Positions 40,736 through 48,278 of a stretch of DNA of 64,000 nt are shown here, one piece after another (position 1 is the stretch's first letter; each line of letters begins with the position of its first letter). A program made the translations under genes and the position numbers. The DNA is taken from contig CALUWD010000008.1 of NCBI GenBank assembly GCA_944324385.1, positions 1 to 64,000 on the forward strand. The letters run 5' to 3'. Below the pieces are notes generated by a model. That model did no database searches and was not told the DNA's origin. It saw only the letters and a program-made list of their open reading frames with translations. The stretch is from Candidatus Gastranaerophilales bacterium (GTDB taxonomy: Bacteria > Cyanobacteriota > Vampirovibrionia > Gastranaerophilales > Gastranaerophilaceae).

Positions 40736-42736
40736 GTTTTTATCTCGTACTTCAAAAGTTATTTCCCAACCGTCATCAGGGTCAACAGGAGCTTTTTTAG
40801 GTTTAACATCAACAAATTCAGCATCTTTTTGCGCTTTTGCTTCAAAATCATTTATAGTTGCAACTTCAGGTTGTTTATATACTTTTTCATCTTGTCCTTG
40901 TTGGGTTTCTTTTTGCATTTCAATATTCATAGCTGCAACAGGCTCTTTTTGAGGCTCATTTTCCTCTTGCTCTACGCTAAGCGGCAGCCAAAAACCAAAA
41001 GTCGAGCCTTCGCCAACTTTAGAGTGTACAAAAACCTTTCCGCCATGGTGTTTTTCAATAGCAATTTTTACAAGGTGCAAACCAAGTCCTGTGCCTTTTA
41101 TTGTATGGGTTGCATTTTCAATTCTAAAGAATCTGTCAAATATTTTTTCCTGATACTCCGGTGCTATGCCCATGCCCATATCTTCAACTGTTACTTCAAG
41201 ATATTTCGGGTCTTTTGCAATTTCAGCACGAACTTTAACGCGCGAATTATCAGGGGAATATTTTATAGCATTTGTAATAAGGTTAGATAAAACCCGCTCT
41301 ATACTTTGCTCATTGAACTCAAGCTCAGGCAAGTTTGGTTCTTTTATAACTGAAAAAGTTATATTTTTTTCTTGCGCAAGGATTTTATGGTCTTCAATAG
41401 AGCGCTCGATTACAGGCATGATGCTTTGTTTTGTTTTTTCAAGTTCAACATTGTTTTGTAATTTTGAAAAATCTAAAATATCATTAACCATTTTATTTAA
41501 ACGGATAACTTCCTGATTAATTGTGCCTATGAACTCTTTTTGCTCGTCGTAATTAAAGTCTTTTCCATAATGATAAAGCGTTTCAGCATAACTTGTAAGA
41601 ATTGTTACAGGCGTTCTTAATTCATGTGATACATTTGAAATAAAGTCATTTTTAAGCTTATCAACTTCTGCTTCTTTAGTTATGTCAATAAGGATTATAA
41701 TGTAGCCCATGTAATCATGGACTTTTGAATACATTGGTGAAATTAGAGTTTTAATTATTCTTTTATCCACTTCGATGTTGAATTCAAGCGGTTTTTTCTC
41801 CATTACATCAAGCGGTGTGTCTTTAAAAATGCTTATTTTTTCCCTAAAACATAGTACTCCATCAGTATCGCAATAATTTTGAACAGATGTACCTACAATA
41901 TCTTGTACTGTGACGGATAAAATCTTTTGCGCTGCGGGGTTAATCATAGAAACTTTGTCATAGTTATCACACACAACAACGCCGTTTGCAATGCTCATAA
42001 GAACAGCCTCAAGCTTATTGCGCTCAAGTGTTAGCTGGTCGACATTTTGTTCTTCATAAGCATGGAGTCTTTTTGACATATCGTTAAATGCGTTAAATAA
42101 TTCTTTTATCTCGCCTGAGGCTTGTTTGTAATCCAGCACTGTTCCAAATTTACCACTAGAAATTTCTTTTACACCATGGTGCAAAAGGGTTAATTCCCTT
42201 GTTATAAGGAAAGTATTAACTAAGATTACTATTGTAAAAATTATCCACACAAGAGTAAATACAACAAGCATGGAATTTTTTGTAGTTCTAGCTACAATGC
42301 TTGCCATATCAGCACTTAGACCAATTTCAACAACACCTACAATTCTGCCAAAAGAATCTGTCATAGGCGAGCTTATATTTATTCTTGTATCTTGCGCGCG
42401 GCGGTTGTAGGCGTCTGCTGTTGTGTAGATTATTTTGCCTTTTGAGTCTTTAAAAGTTATAAAAGAAATATCTTTATTGCTTGTAAGGATTGAATTGGCA
42501 TGAGTTCTTAAAAGATTGTATTTGTACTCTTGAGGGGTGTCTTTTGTAAGTTCGTAACTTTGTATGGCAAGGGTTTTGGTTAAAAGTTGTCCGAAACTGC
42601 CATAGGAGTCATAAAGTTTTTGCTGGATATTACTTATTGCAAAAACAGCTACTGCGACAATTAAAATTGTCGAAACAAGTAACCCCGTAATGATTAATTT
42701 ATTTTGCGCTGTTAAATCAAATTTAACTTTGTTCAT
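40730..42736 (-). CDS. Membrane sensor histidine kinase (HAMP-PAS-HisKA-HATPase)
   Basis: This 668-residue protein has a membrane helix near 15-35, an extracytoplasmic sensor to about 150, a second helix near 160-180, HAMP near 185-235, and PAS near 250-360 (VMSIANGVVVCDNYDKVSM). HisKA follows with the phospho-His in FISNVSHELRTPVT. HATPase has NLITNAIKYSPD, DMGMGI and GTGLGLHLV. After the kinase core comes a tail of about 80 acidic residues. No response regulator is adjacent. ATG 42736 is preferred over TTG 42745; the -10 (minus strand 42747-42752) lies 10 nt upstream. The stop TGA lies inside a 15-bp repeat. Confidence 0.92.
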   Translation of the reverse strand: MNKVKFDLTAQNKLIITGLLVSTILIVAVAVFAISNIQQKLYDSYGSFGQLLTKTLAIQSYELTKDTPQEYKYNLLRTHANSILTSNKDISFITFKDSKGKIIYTTADAYNRRAQDTRINISSPMTDSFGRIVGVVEIGLSADMASIVARTTKNSMLVVFTLVWIIFTIVILVNTFLITRELTLLHHGVKEISSGKFGTVLDYKQASGEIKELFNAFNDMSKRLHAYEEQNVDQLTLERNKLEAVLMSIANGVVVCDNYDKVSMINPAAQKILSVTVQDIVGTSVQNYCDTDGVLCFREKISIFKDTPLDVMEKKPLEFNIEVDKRIIKTLISPMYSKVHDYMGYIIILIDITKEAEVDKLKNDFISNVSHELRTPVTILTSYAETLYHYGKDFNYDEQKEFIGTINQEVIRLNKMVNDILDFSKLQNNVELEKTKQSIMPVIERSIEDHKILAQEKNITFSVIKEPNLPELEFNEQSIERVLSNLITNAIKYSPDNSRVKVRAEIAKDPKYLEVTVEDMGMGIAPEYQEKIFDRFFRIENATHTIKGTGLGLHLVKIAIEKHHGGKVFVHSKVGEGSTFGFWLPLSVEQEENEPQKEPVAAMNIEMQKETQQGQDEKVYKQPEVATINDFEAKAQKDAEFVDVKPKKAPVDPDDGWEITFEVRDKNA

Positions 42737-42769
42737 TTCAGACAATATTATAGCATAACAATCTTGTGT

Positions 42770-42775
42770 TATAAT
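42770..42775 (+). promoter_or_regulatory. -10 box of a probable leaderless smpB promoter
   Basis: TATAAT, then CCTTTT, then the smpB ATG at 42782. The 6-nt gap holds no ribosome site. Confidence 0.6.
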
Positions 42776-42781
42776 CCTTTT

Positions 42782-43228
42782 ATGCAGAAAAAAATTATTT
42801 CAACAAATAAAAAAGCGTATCATGATTTTTTGATTTTTGACAAGTTCGAGGCAGGACTTGTTTTAACTGGTACTGAAATAAAATCAATTCGAAAAGGTGC
42901 AATAAATTTAAAAGACAGCTTTGTTAAAATTGAAAATATGGAAGCGTTTTTATACAACGCTCATATTAGCGCATATGAACAAGGGAACAGATTTAACCAT
43001 GAGGAAAAGCGCACAAGAAAATTGCTATTGCATAAAAAAGAAATTTTAAAAATGTTAGGCAAGGTAAAGCAGGAAAATTATACCATAGTGCCGCTTGAGA
43101 TGTATTTTTCAGGGCGCTGGGCAAAGCTTGAAATAGCTCTTGCAAAGGGTAAAAAACTTTATGACAAAAGAGAGTCCCTAAAGCAAAAAGACATCCAAAG
43201 AGATATTTCAAAAAATATTAAACGTTAG
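42782..43228 (+). CDS. smpB: tmRNA-binding protein SmpB
   Basis: SmpB binds tmRNA and rescues stalled ribosomes. The 148-residue protein shows ISTNKKAYHDFLIFDKFEAGLVLTGTE with the family core, EIKSIRKGAINLKDSF near 34-49, YEQGNRFNHEEKRTRKLLLH near 66-86 and the C-terminal GKKLYDKRESLKQKD basic helix that reads the mRNA channel. ATG 42782 is chosen over an in-frame start at 42764 that would lie inside the promoter. The stop overlaps the convergent pilin by 4 bp. No tmRNA gene is visible in the window. Confidence 0.96.
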   Translation: MQKKIISTNKKAYHDFLIFDKFEAGLVLTGTEIKSIRKGAINLKDSFVKIENMEAFLYNAHISAYEQGNRFNHEEKRTRKLLLHKKEILKMLGKVKQENYTIVPLEMYFSGRWAKLEIALAKGKKLYDKRESLKQKDIQRDISKNIKR

Positions 43229-43809
43229 GGAGTTTGGTTGGAAAAAGCTACTGTTGATACATTTTGTATGTATGGCATTACTATACTTTTTCCATCATCA
43301 TTATAGCCTATGTAAAATACATCAGAAAGAACTACGTTTTCCCAGCCAGCAGAGTCAAATAAGTCGTCTTGTTCGTCATATCTTGCTTGTTTCCACTCGG
43401 CAATGGGCGTATTTATCTTTGTAGGGTTATTATCCCCGTTTACATCAACATAAATTTCATTAGTATTTGCAATGTGGTATGCAAAGCCGTCATTTGTAAA
43501 TATTACCAAATTGCCTTGCGCATCTGTTTCGGTTTTTAATACTAAAAGCTTGCTTTGTAATTTTTCGTAGTAATTTTGTTTTTCTGCATCTGAGCCGTTA
43601 CTGTATTGCTCTGGTGTCATACCATCTTGAGCGCTTACTGTTTGGACTGCGTTACTGATTATTGAAAATGCTTTTTTTGCTGCTGTTTTGTACTCGTGTT
43701 GTTTTACTTTTGCGCTTACAACAGGAATTGTCATAGCGGCTACAACGCCAATTATGGTAAGTGTAACTAATACTTCTGCAAGTGTAAAAGCACATTTTTT
43801 AAAATTCAT
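43225..43809 (-). CDS. Type IV pilin-like protein (prepilin leader A|FTLAE)
   Basis: This 194-residue protein starts MNFKKCAFTLAEVLVTLTIIGVVAA in pieces typical of class III leaders: a short basic part, Ala7 at the -1 position instead of the usual Gly, F8 and E12 (+5), then a hydrophobic helix to about 32. The helical spine HEYKTAAKKAFSIISNAVQ follows, and the C-terminal half is polar with DVNGDNNPTKI, as in many minor pilins or pseudopilins. The start is ATG 43809 rather than 43818. It should be processed by a prepilin peptidase and assembled at the inner membrane. Confidence 0.88.
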   Translation of the reverse strand: MNFKKCAFTLAEVLVTLTIIGVVAAMTIPVVSAKVKQHEYKTAAKKAFSIISNAVQTVSAQDGMTPEQYSNGSDAEKQNYYEKLQSKLLVLKTETDAQGNLVIFTNDGFAYHIANTNEIYVDVNGDNNPTKINTPIAEWKQARYDEQDDLFDSAGWENVVLSDVFYIGYNDDGKSIVMPYIQNVSTVAFSNQTP

Positions 43810-43875
43810 AATCTTCACCCGAAAAATTTATAGACCTTAATTAGTATATATTATTTTGTGTTTTTGGTCAAAAGT

Positions 43876-44025
43876 TCACACATCTTTACCAAAATTTTTT
43901 TTAAAACTGTTGTTAGGACGCGCGGAGTTTGACTCTACGATTTCATAAAATTCGTTTTTATTATAATTAATTCCCCAATTTTTGGTATTTAATCTTATTT
44001 TTTTAATTTTTTTCTTTTTTTCCAT
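43876..44025 (-). CDS. Small basic protein coupled to the 44025-45692 gene (49 aa)
   Basis: The ATG at 44025 overlaps the TAA of the upstream gene by one base (TAATG), the same coupling seen across the pyr operon, which supports a real gene although it is short. The protein is very basic at the start (MEKKKKIKKIRLNTKNW) and continues GINYNKNEFYEIVESN, ending in KKNFGKDV. No family was recognised and no membrane segment is present. Confidence 0.5.
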   Translation of the reverse strand: MEKKKKIKKIRLNTKNWGINYNKNEFYEIVESNSARPNNSFKKNFGKDV

Positions 44026-45692
44026 TACATTTCAAGTTCAAGTTTCATTGATGAATCAGTTACTTTTACAAGTAGTTTATATTTATCAACTTTTACTATA
44101 AAGAAAGTCTTAGAGTCTTGTTTTTCGCTTATTCTGAATTTTATTTGATAATCGGAAATAAAATCTTTAAATTGATATAGTAAAAATACATCATCAAAGA
44201 TATAGCCAAAAAGTGCCTTTGTGCCTTGTTGTTCAATAACCATAAAGCCCCTATTTGGTGCAATTTCTGTGGAAGATAGAACCTGTGGTTCTTCATATTC
44301 TTCTTCAGGTTCTTGCTGTTCAACTTGTGTGTCATATGCTAAATCTTTAAATTCATCTTTGAAAGATTGTATTTCATCATTATTTACATCATCTTTAGCA
44401 TCTTCTGTTTGCTCTAAAGGTGTTTGCGTTGTTTCTTCAGGTGTGGATTCAATTTGAGTTTCTTCTTTTTCCATATTTTGAGCGGCTCCTCTTTTTTTGC
44501 TTTTGCCTATTGCTGCTAATATTAAAATTCCTACAAATGCTATTAATAGCGCACTAAAAAGTATAAAGTTGTCTTTTATAATATAATAATAAGGTTTTAG
44601 ATGAACAGCAAAAGGTCTTAGTTTATTTTTTAAAACTTTTTTAATATATGCCTTTTTACCTAATTTTTCTGGGTTTTCAGGAATTTGTGTTAAGGTTTTT
44701 TCAATTTCTTTGGTATTTGGAATTTCCTGAGTTACAATATTTTGTTCTTCATTAGACAGGTCTTCACTCGGAGCCTTATTCAAAGACTCCGTATCGAACT
44801 TTTTTTCGTTTGTTCCCTGTTCATATTTGTTTTCTATGTTATCAGGCAATTGTAAATTATTGGTATTTTTAGTTTGTGCTGCAGGCTGGATTTGTTTTTG
44901 GGTTGCTTGTTGTGCTTGTCTTTGCGCTTCTTGTTGCGCTCTTGCCTGAGCCTCTCTTTGAGCTTTAGCTCTTGCTTGTGCCTCTTGTTGTGCTTTTATT
45001 TGCGCTTGTTTTTGTGCTTCTTGCTGCGCGCGCAACTGCGCTTCCTTTTGTACAGTAGCTCTTGCCTGAGCCTCTCTTTGAGCTTTAGCTCTTGCTTGTG
45101 CCTCTTGTTGTGCTTTTATTTGCGCTTGTCTTTGTGCTTCTTGTTGCGCTTTAACTCTTGCTTGAGCCTCTTGTTGAGCTCTTTGGGCAGCAAGCTGTTT
45201 TTGTTGAGCAGCGTACTGTGCTTGACGTTGCGCCTCATTTGTCTGAGCTTGTTTTGTGTTAAAAGCACTGTCTAATTGTGATAATTTTTTAGGGTCAATT
45301 GATGGTGCAACCGCTCCTGTTGAAGAATTAAGCTGTGCGCTTATATTGAGTGGTTTTGATGTAAAAATGCTTATTTTTGTATAACCGTTGTTTAAGTCTT
45401 GTCCTGCGTAAGGGAAAAGCTTAACTTCAGTACTTTTTATGTCGCCTGTTGGTGCAACAGAGCCTATTGAGTGAAATGTTTCAGGTAAAAGAATGTAATA
45501 ATTTGTATTTGTTTTTTTAATTACCTTAATTGGCTCACTGTAGGGTTTTTGGGTGAAAAGCCTTATGGTGTAGCTATCAGCACCTGTTCTTACGTAATCA
45601 ACTTTTAAAAGGCTGTTTTTAAAATCACTTTCTATTGCAAATGCGCATAAATTAAAAGCTATTATCCCCAATATTAAAAGAAATTTTTTCAT
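44025..45692 (-). CDS. Membrane protein with AMIN-like domain and Gln/Ala/Arg repeat helix
   Basis: This 555-residue protein has a signal peptide (MKKFLLILGIIAFNLCAFA). A beta-rich domain at about 25-125 (SYTIRLFTQKPYSEPIKV) looks like the AMIN fold that localises cyanobacterial envelope proteins. Residues about 147-285 form a long repeat helix built of QEAQARAKAQ-type units. One membrane segment lies near 375-395 (FILFSALLIAFVGILILAAI), and an acidic cytoplasmic tail ends in a compact domain (GTKALFGYIFDDVFLLYQF near 495). The layout of domain, periplasmic rod and membrane anchor resembles TolA/TonB-like spanners. The DNA of the repeat contains a 120-bp period duplication. Confidence 0.72.
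   Translation of the reverse strand: MKKFLLILGIIAFNLCAFAIESDFKNSLLKVDYVRTGADSYTIRLFTQKPYSEPIKVIKKTNTNYYILLPETFHSIGSVAPTGDIKSTEVKLFPYAGQDLNNGYTKISIFTSKPLNISAQLNSSTGAVAPSIDPKKLSQLDSAFNTKQAQTNEAQRQAQYAAQQKQLAAQRAQQEAQARVKAQQEAQRQAQIKAQQEAQARAKAQREAQARATVQKEAQLRAQQEAQKQAQIKAQQEAQARAKAQREAQARAQQEAQRQAQQATQKQIQPAAQTKNTNNLQLPDNIENKYEQGTNEKKFDTESLNKAPSEDLSNEEQNIVTQEIPNTKEIEKTLTQIPENPEKLGKKAYIKKVLKNKLRPFAVHLKPYYYIIKDNFILFSALLIAFVGILILAAIGKSKKRGAAQNMEKEETQIESTPEETTQTPLEQTEDAKDDVNNDEIQSFKDEFKDLAYDTQVEQQEPEEEYEEPQVLSSTEIAPNRGFMVIEQQGTKALFGYIFDDVFLLYQFKDFISDYQIKFRISEKQDSKTFFIVKVDKYKLLVKVTDSSMKLELEM
44938..45129. repeat. Internal 120-bp-period duplication in the repeat helix
   Basis: The 72 bases at 44938-45009 are identical to 45058-45129, exactly 120 bp (40 codons) apart, and the similarity continues beyond with single differences. 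This keeps the reading frame. Confidence 0.85.
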
Positions 45693-45739
45693 TCAATTTG
45701 ACCCTTTATTGCCTTTTAGGATTTAAAATTTAATTTTAT

Positions 45740-45747
45740 ATTATAAT
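45740..45747. promoter_or_regulatory. Palindromic -10-like ATTATAAT between 45692 and era
   Basis: TATAAT on both strands (minus 45740-45745, plus 45742-45747). Both genes then have leaders of about 40-50 nt. A second plus-strand -10-like TATACT lies near 45764-45769, so the true era promoter is open. Confidence 0.4.
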
Positions 45748-45802
45748 ATTAACTGTTGCAATTATACTATGAATAATTTTTTGTGGCAAAGAAAGGTGTA
45801 AA

Positions 45803-46702
45803 ATGAGCGAAATTAAAACAGGTTTTGTAGCAATTATTGCGCGCCCTAACGTTGGTAAATCAACCCTTTTAAACAGACTTGTAGGGCAAAAAATTGCAAT
45901 AACAACCCCTGTTGCCCAAACTACAAGAAAAAATATAAAAGGAATTTATTCTGACAATGATTCGCAGATAATTTTTATCGATACCCCTGGGATTCACAAG
46001 CCTCTAAATAAGCTTGGCGAGGCACTTTCAGAGCAGTCAAAAAGTGTTTTGGATGATGTTGATTTGATTTTGTTTCTTGTTGATGCTCAAGATGAGGCAG
46101 GCAGGGGCGACAAGTGGATTGTCGAGAATTATTTAAAAGACACAAAAACGCCAATTTTGCTTGTTTTAAACAAAGTCGATTTAATAAAAGACCTTGCAAA
46201 ACGTGAACTAAACACCTACACTTACAAGTCATTGTTTGAAAAGTCTTTAGATACTGTAAAAGTAAGCGCAAAAACAGGCAGAAATGTTGATGATTTGATT
46301 GAAAAAATAAAAAATTATTTACCTTTGGGGCAAAAATTGTACGATGAGGATGAAGTAACTGATCAAAATATGCGAGAAATCGCCTCAGAAATTATAAGGG
46401 AGAAAATAATTTTTGCAACAAAAGATGAAATTCCGCACAGTGTGGCTGTTGTGATTGAAAATTATAAAGAAGAAGAAAATATTGATAAAATCAGCGCGCA
46501 GATTATTGTTTCAAATGAAAGTCAAAAAAAGATTTTAATAGGCAAGAGTGGCTCTATGCTCAAAAAAATAGGGACAAATGCAAGGTTAGAGTTGGAGAAA
46601 ATTGTTGATAAAAAAGTTTTTCTTGAACTTTTTGTAAAAGTTGTCAAAAACTGGCAAAAAGACAATAATTTTATTAAAACCTTGGGTCTTGATGTTAAGT
46701 AA
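45803..46702 (+). CDS. era: GTPase Era
   Basis: Era binds 16S rRNA near its 3' end and helps assemble the 30S subunit. The 299-residue protein has the GTPase loops ARPNVGKST (G1, 14-22), TTRKNIKG (G2 region), IDTPGIH (G3, near 60), LNKVD (G4, near 125) and VSAKTG (G5). A C-terminal KH domain follows with IIVSNESQKKILIGKSGSMLKKIG near 232-255. Length is normal. AAAGG lies before the ATG. Confidence 0.96.
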   Translation: MSEIKTGFVAIIARPNVGKSTLLNRLVGQKIAITTPVAQTTRKNIKGIYSDNDSQIIFIDTPGIHKPLNKLGEALSEQSKSVLDDVDLILFLVDAQDEAGRGDKWIVENYLKDTKTPILLVLNKVDLIKDLAKRELNTYTYKSLFEKSLDTVKVSAKTGRNVDDLIEKIKNYLPLGQKLYDEDEVTDQNMREIASEIIREKIIFATKDEIPHSVAVVIENYKEEENIDKISAQIIVSNESQKKILIGKSGSMLKKIGTNARLELEKIVDKKVFLELFVKVVKNWQKDNNFIKTLGLDVK

Positions 46703-46767
46703 TTTTAAAATGGCGCAATTTTTTTATGTAAAAATACTTTAATAATATATAAAAGGTATATATTATC

Positions 46768-46932
46768 ATGGAAAAAGACAAACTTACATTTATTGAAGAA
46801 AAAAAACTTGAAAAAGAGCTTGAAAAAAAAGACTCTTTTGTGCCCTCAAATACTGCAAGTAACCCTATTAAAGCTCGTTTTGCTAAGTTTTGTCTTGACA
46901 AAAAACAAATTAAGCCTGATGATTTAATTTAG
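46768..46932 (+). CDS. Small charged protein of unknown function (54 aa)
   Basis: The frame encodes MEKDKLTFIEEKKLEKELEK, then a KDSFVPSNTASNPIKARF stretch and a basic end. It ends 1 nt before the next gene (46934), so the two should be co-transcribed. There is no other gene in this 230-bp gap. AAAAGG lies somewhat far upstream of the ATG. Translation is plausible, not proven. Confidence 0.45.
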   Translation: MEKDKLTFIEEKKLEKELEKKDSFVPSNTASNPIKARFAKFCLDKKQIKPDDLI

Positions 46933-46933
46933 T

Positions 46934-47437
46934 ATGCAATACATTAAAAATAGCGTGTTTTTGTACCTTACGCCCCGCCAGCGTTCACAGTTGGTGAGTT
47001 TTTTAAGGTCTTTTGCAAAAAAACATCAAAAATTAAATGAAAACGAGCTTTTAGATAAATTTATTGAGGAGGAAAACTACTACAGCGAGGTTGGTTCGCC
47101 CCATTTTGAATTTGCACTTGAAAATTTTTCAAATGATGAATTTTTGAGTGATATTAAAAAATTTTTTTCTTATATTTTTTGGGAGCTTGAGCAAAAAGAG
47201 GCTCAAAAGCCTCTTATTGAGCGTCAAAAGGCTATTCAAAAAGAGGCAAGAAAACGCGCAAATGATTTTAAAATGTCAAAATTAAAGCCTACAAAAAAAC
47301 AACTGTGGTATTATGAAAAAGTATGCAAAGCGCACAATGTGCCTCAAAAATCGCTTGATGGCGCAACGAGGCTTGATTTAAGAAATTGGATTATGGAAAT
47401 AATTGAGCCTGTGGAGGAAAATGAAAAAGACTCTTAG
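46934..47437 (+). CDS. Conserved protein of unknown function (167 aa)
   Basis: This 167-residue, highly charged, mostly helical protein has no signal peptide or membrane segment. Its middle (RQKAIQKEARKRANDFKMSK) is basic. Its C-terminus, PTKKQLWYYEKVCKAHNVPQ followed by DLRNWIMEIIEP, looks like a small helical SAP- or HeH-like DNA/RNA-binding module, but this is only a resemblance. It overlaps prmC by 17 bp and sits in a row of translation-linked genes (era, prmC). Confidence 0.6.
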   Translation: MQYIKNSVFLYLTPRQRSQLVSFLRSFAKKHQKLNENELLDKFIEEENYYSEVGSPHFEFALENFSNDEFLSDIKKFFSYIFWELEQKEAQKPLIERQKAIQKEARKRANDFKMSKLKPTKKQLWYYEKVCKAHNVPQKSLDGATRLDLRNWIMEIIEPVEENEKDS

Positions 47438-48278
47438 TGAAATTATTAAAATTTTACAAGCCGCAAATATAGATGAGGCAAGCGTTAAGGCAAGAATTAT
47501 CCTAAGAGAAGTTGCCAATATGAGCGTTGAGGACATGCTTTTAGATAGGGATGTTAAAGATGAGCAAAAAGTCCTTGATTTTGCAAGGAAAATGGCGCAA
47601 ACTAAAGCTCCCCTGCAGCACCTTTTGGGCTATTGGTATTTTATGGGCGAAAAATTTATTGTGAGTGAAAATACCCTTGTTCCTCGTGAGGAAACGGAAT
47701 TTCTTGTAAATTGCGCAATAGAGAAAATTAATAAAATTAAAAAAGATACCTTGCAAGTGCTTGATATTGGCACAGGCAGCGGTTGCATTGCCTGCATGAT
47801 AGCTAAAAATGCGCCGCAGGCTGAGGTTTTGGGGGTTGATCTGTCATCTGATGCGCTGCAAGTTGCGCTTGAAAATGCTCAAAAATTAGACTTAATTAAA
47901 AAAGTTGTTTTTCGCAAGTCTGACTTGTTTAGCGCATTAAGAGAGGGTGAAAAGTTTGATGTAGTTGTGTCTAACCCTCCTTACATCAGCGAAGATGATT
48001 ATAATAATTTGGATAAAGTCGTAAAAGATTTTGAGCCAAAAAGCGCGCTTTTAGCTAAAGACAATGGTTTAGAGTTTTACAAAAAAATAATTAAACAAGC
48101 TGCAAAATACGTTAATTATGGCGGCTACATTGCCTTTGAGTGCGGTATGGGACAGGCAAGAGAAATTTGCATTTTGCTTGAGCGCAATGGTTTTCAGGTA
48201 AGTGATGTTATAAAAGATTTAGCAGGTATTGAGCGTGTTGTGGCAGCGCGTATGGTGCTTGTTGATGAGAGTTTTTAG
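47421..48278 (+). CDS. prmC: Peptide chain release factor glutamine methyltransferase
   Basis: PrmC (HemK) methylates the Gln of the GGQ motif in RF1 and RF2. The 285-residue protein has a helical N-terminal domain, PLQHLLGYWYFMG near 65-77, VPREETEFLV near 88, the SAM loop LDIGTGSGCIA near 115 and the NPPY catalytic motif near 185. ATG 47421 is chosen because GGAGG lies just before it; the frame extends to TTG 47403. The start lies inside the preceding gene, and the stop overlaps the convergent helicase by 4 bp (TTAG). Confidence 0.95.
   Translation: MKKTLSEIIKILQAANIDEASVKARIILREVANMSVEDMLLDRDVKDEQKVLDFARKMAQTKAPLQHLLGYWYFMGEKFIVSENTLVPREETEFLVNCAIEKINKIKKDTLQVLDIGTGSGCIACMIAKNAPQAEVLGVDLSSDALQVALENAQKLDLIKKVVFRKSDLFSALREGEKFDVVVSNPPYISEDDYNNLDKVVKDFEPKSALLAKDNGLEFYKKIIKQAAKYVNYGGYIAFECGMGQAREICILLERNGFQVSDVIKDLAGIERVVAARMVLVDESF

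Noticed and set aside
40565-41290. Long plus-strand frames over the kinase end
   Set aside because: They start in the GC-rich repeat block and run antisense to HATPase and tail codons of the kinase.
44874-45275. Plus-strand Cys/Leu-rich frame opposite the repeat-helix protein
   Set aside because: Its repeats mirror the QAQ/RAQ codons of the minus-strand gene, and it has no ribosome site.
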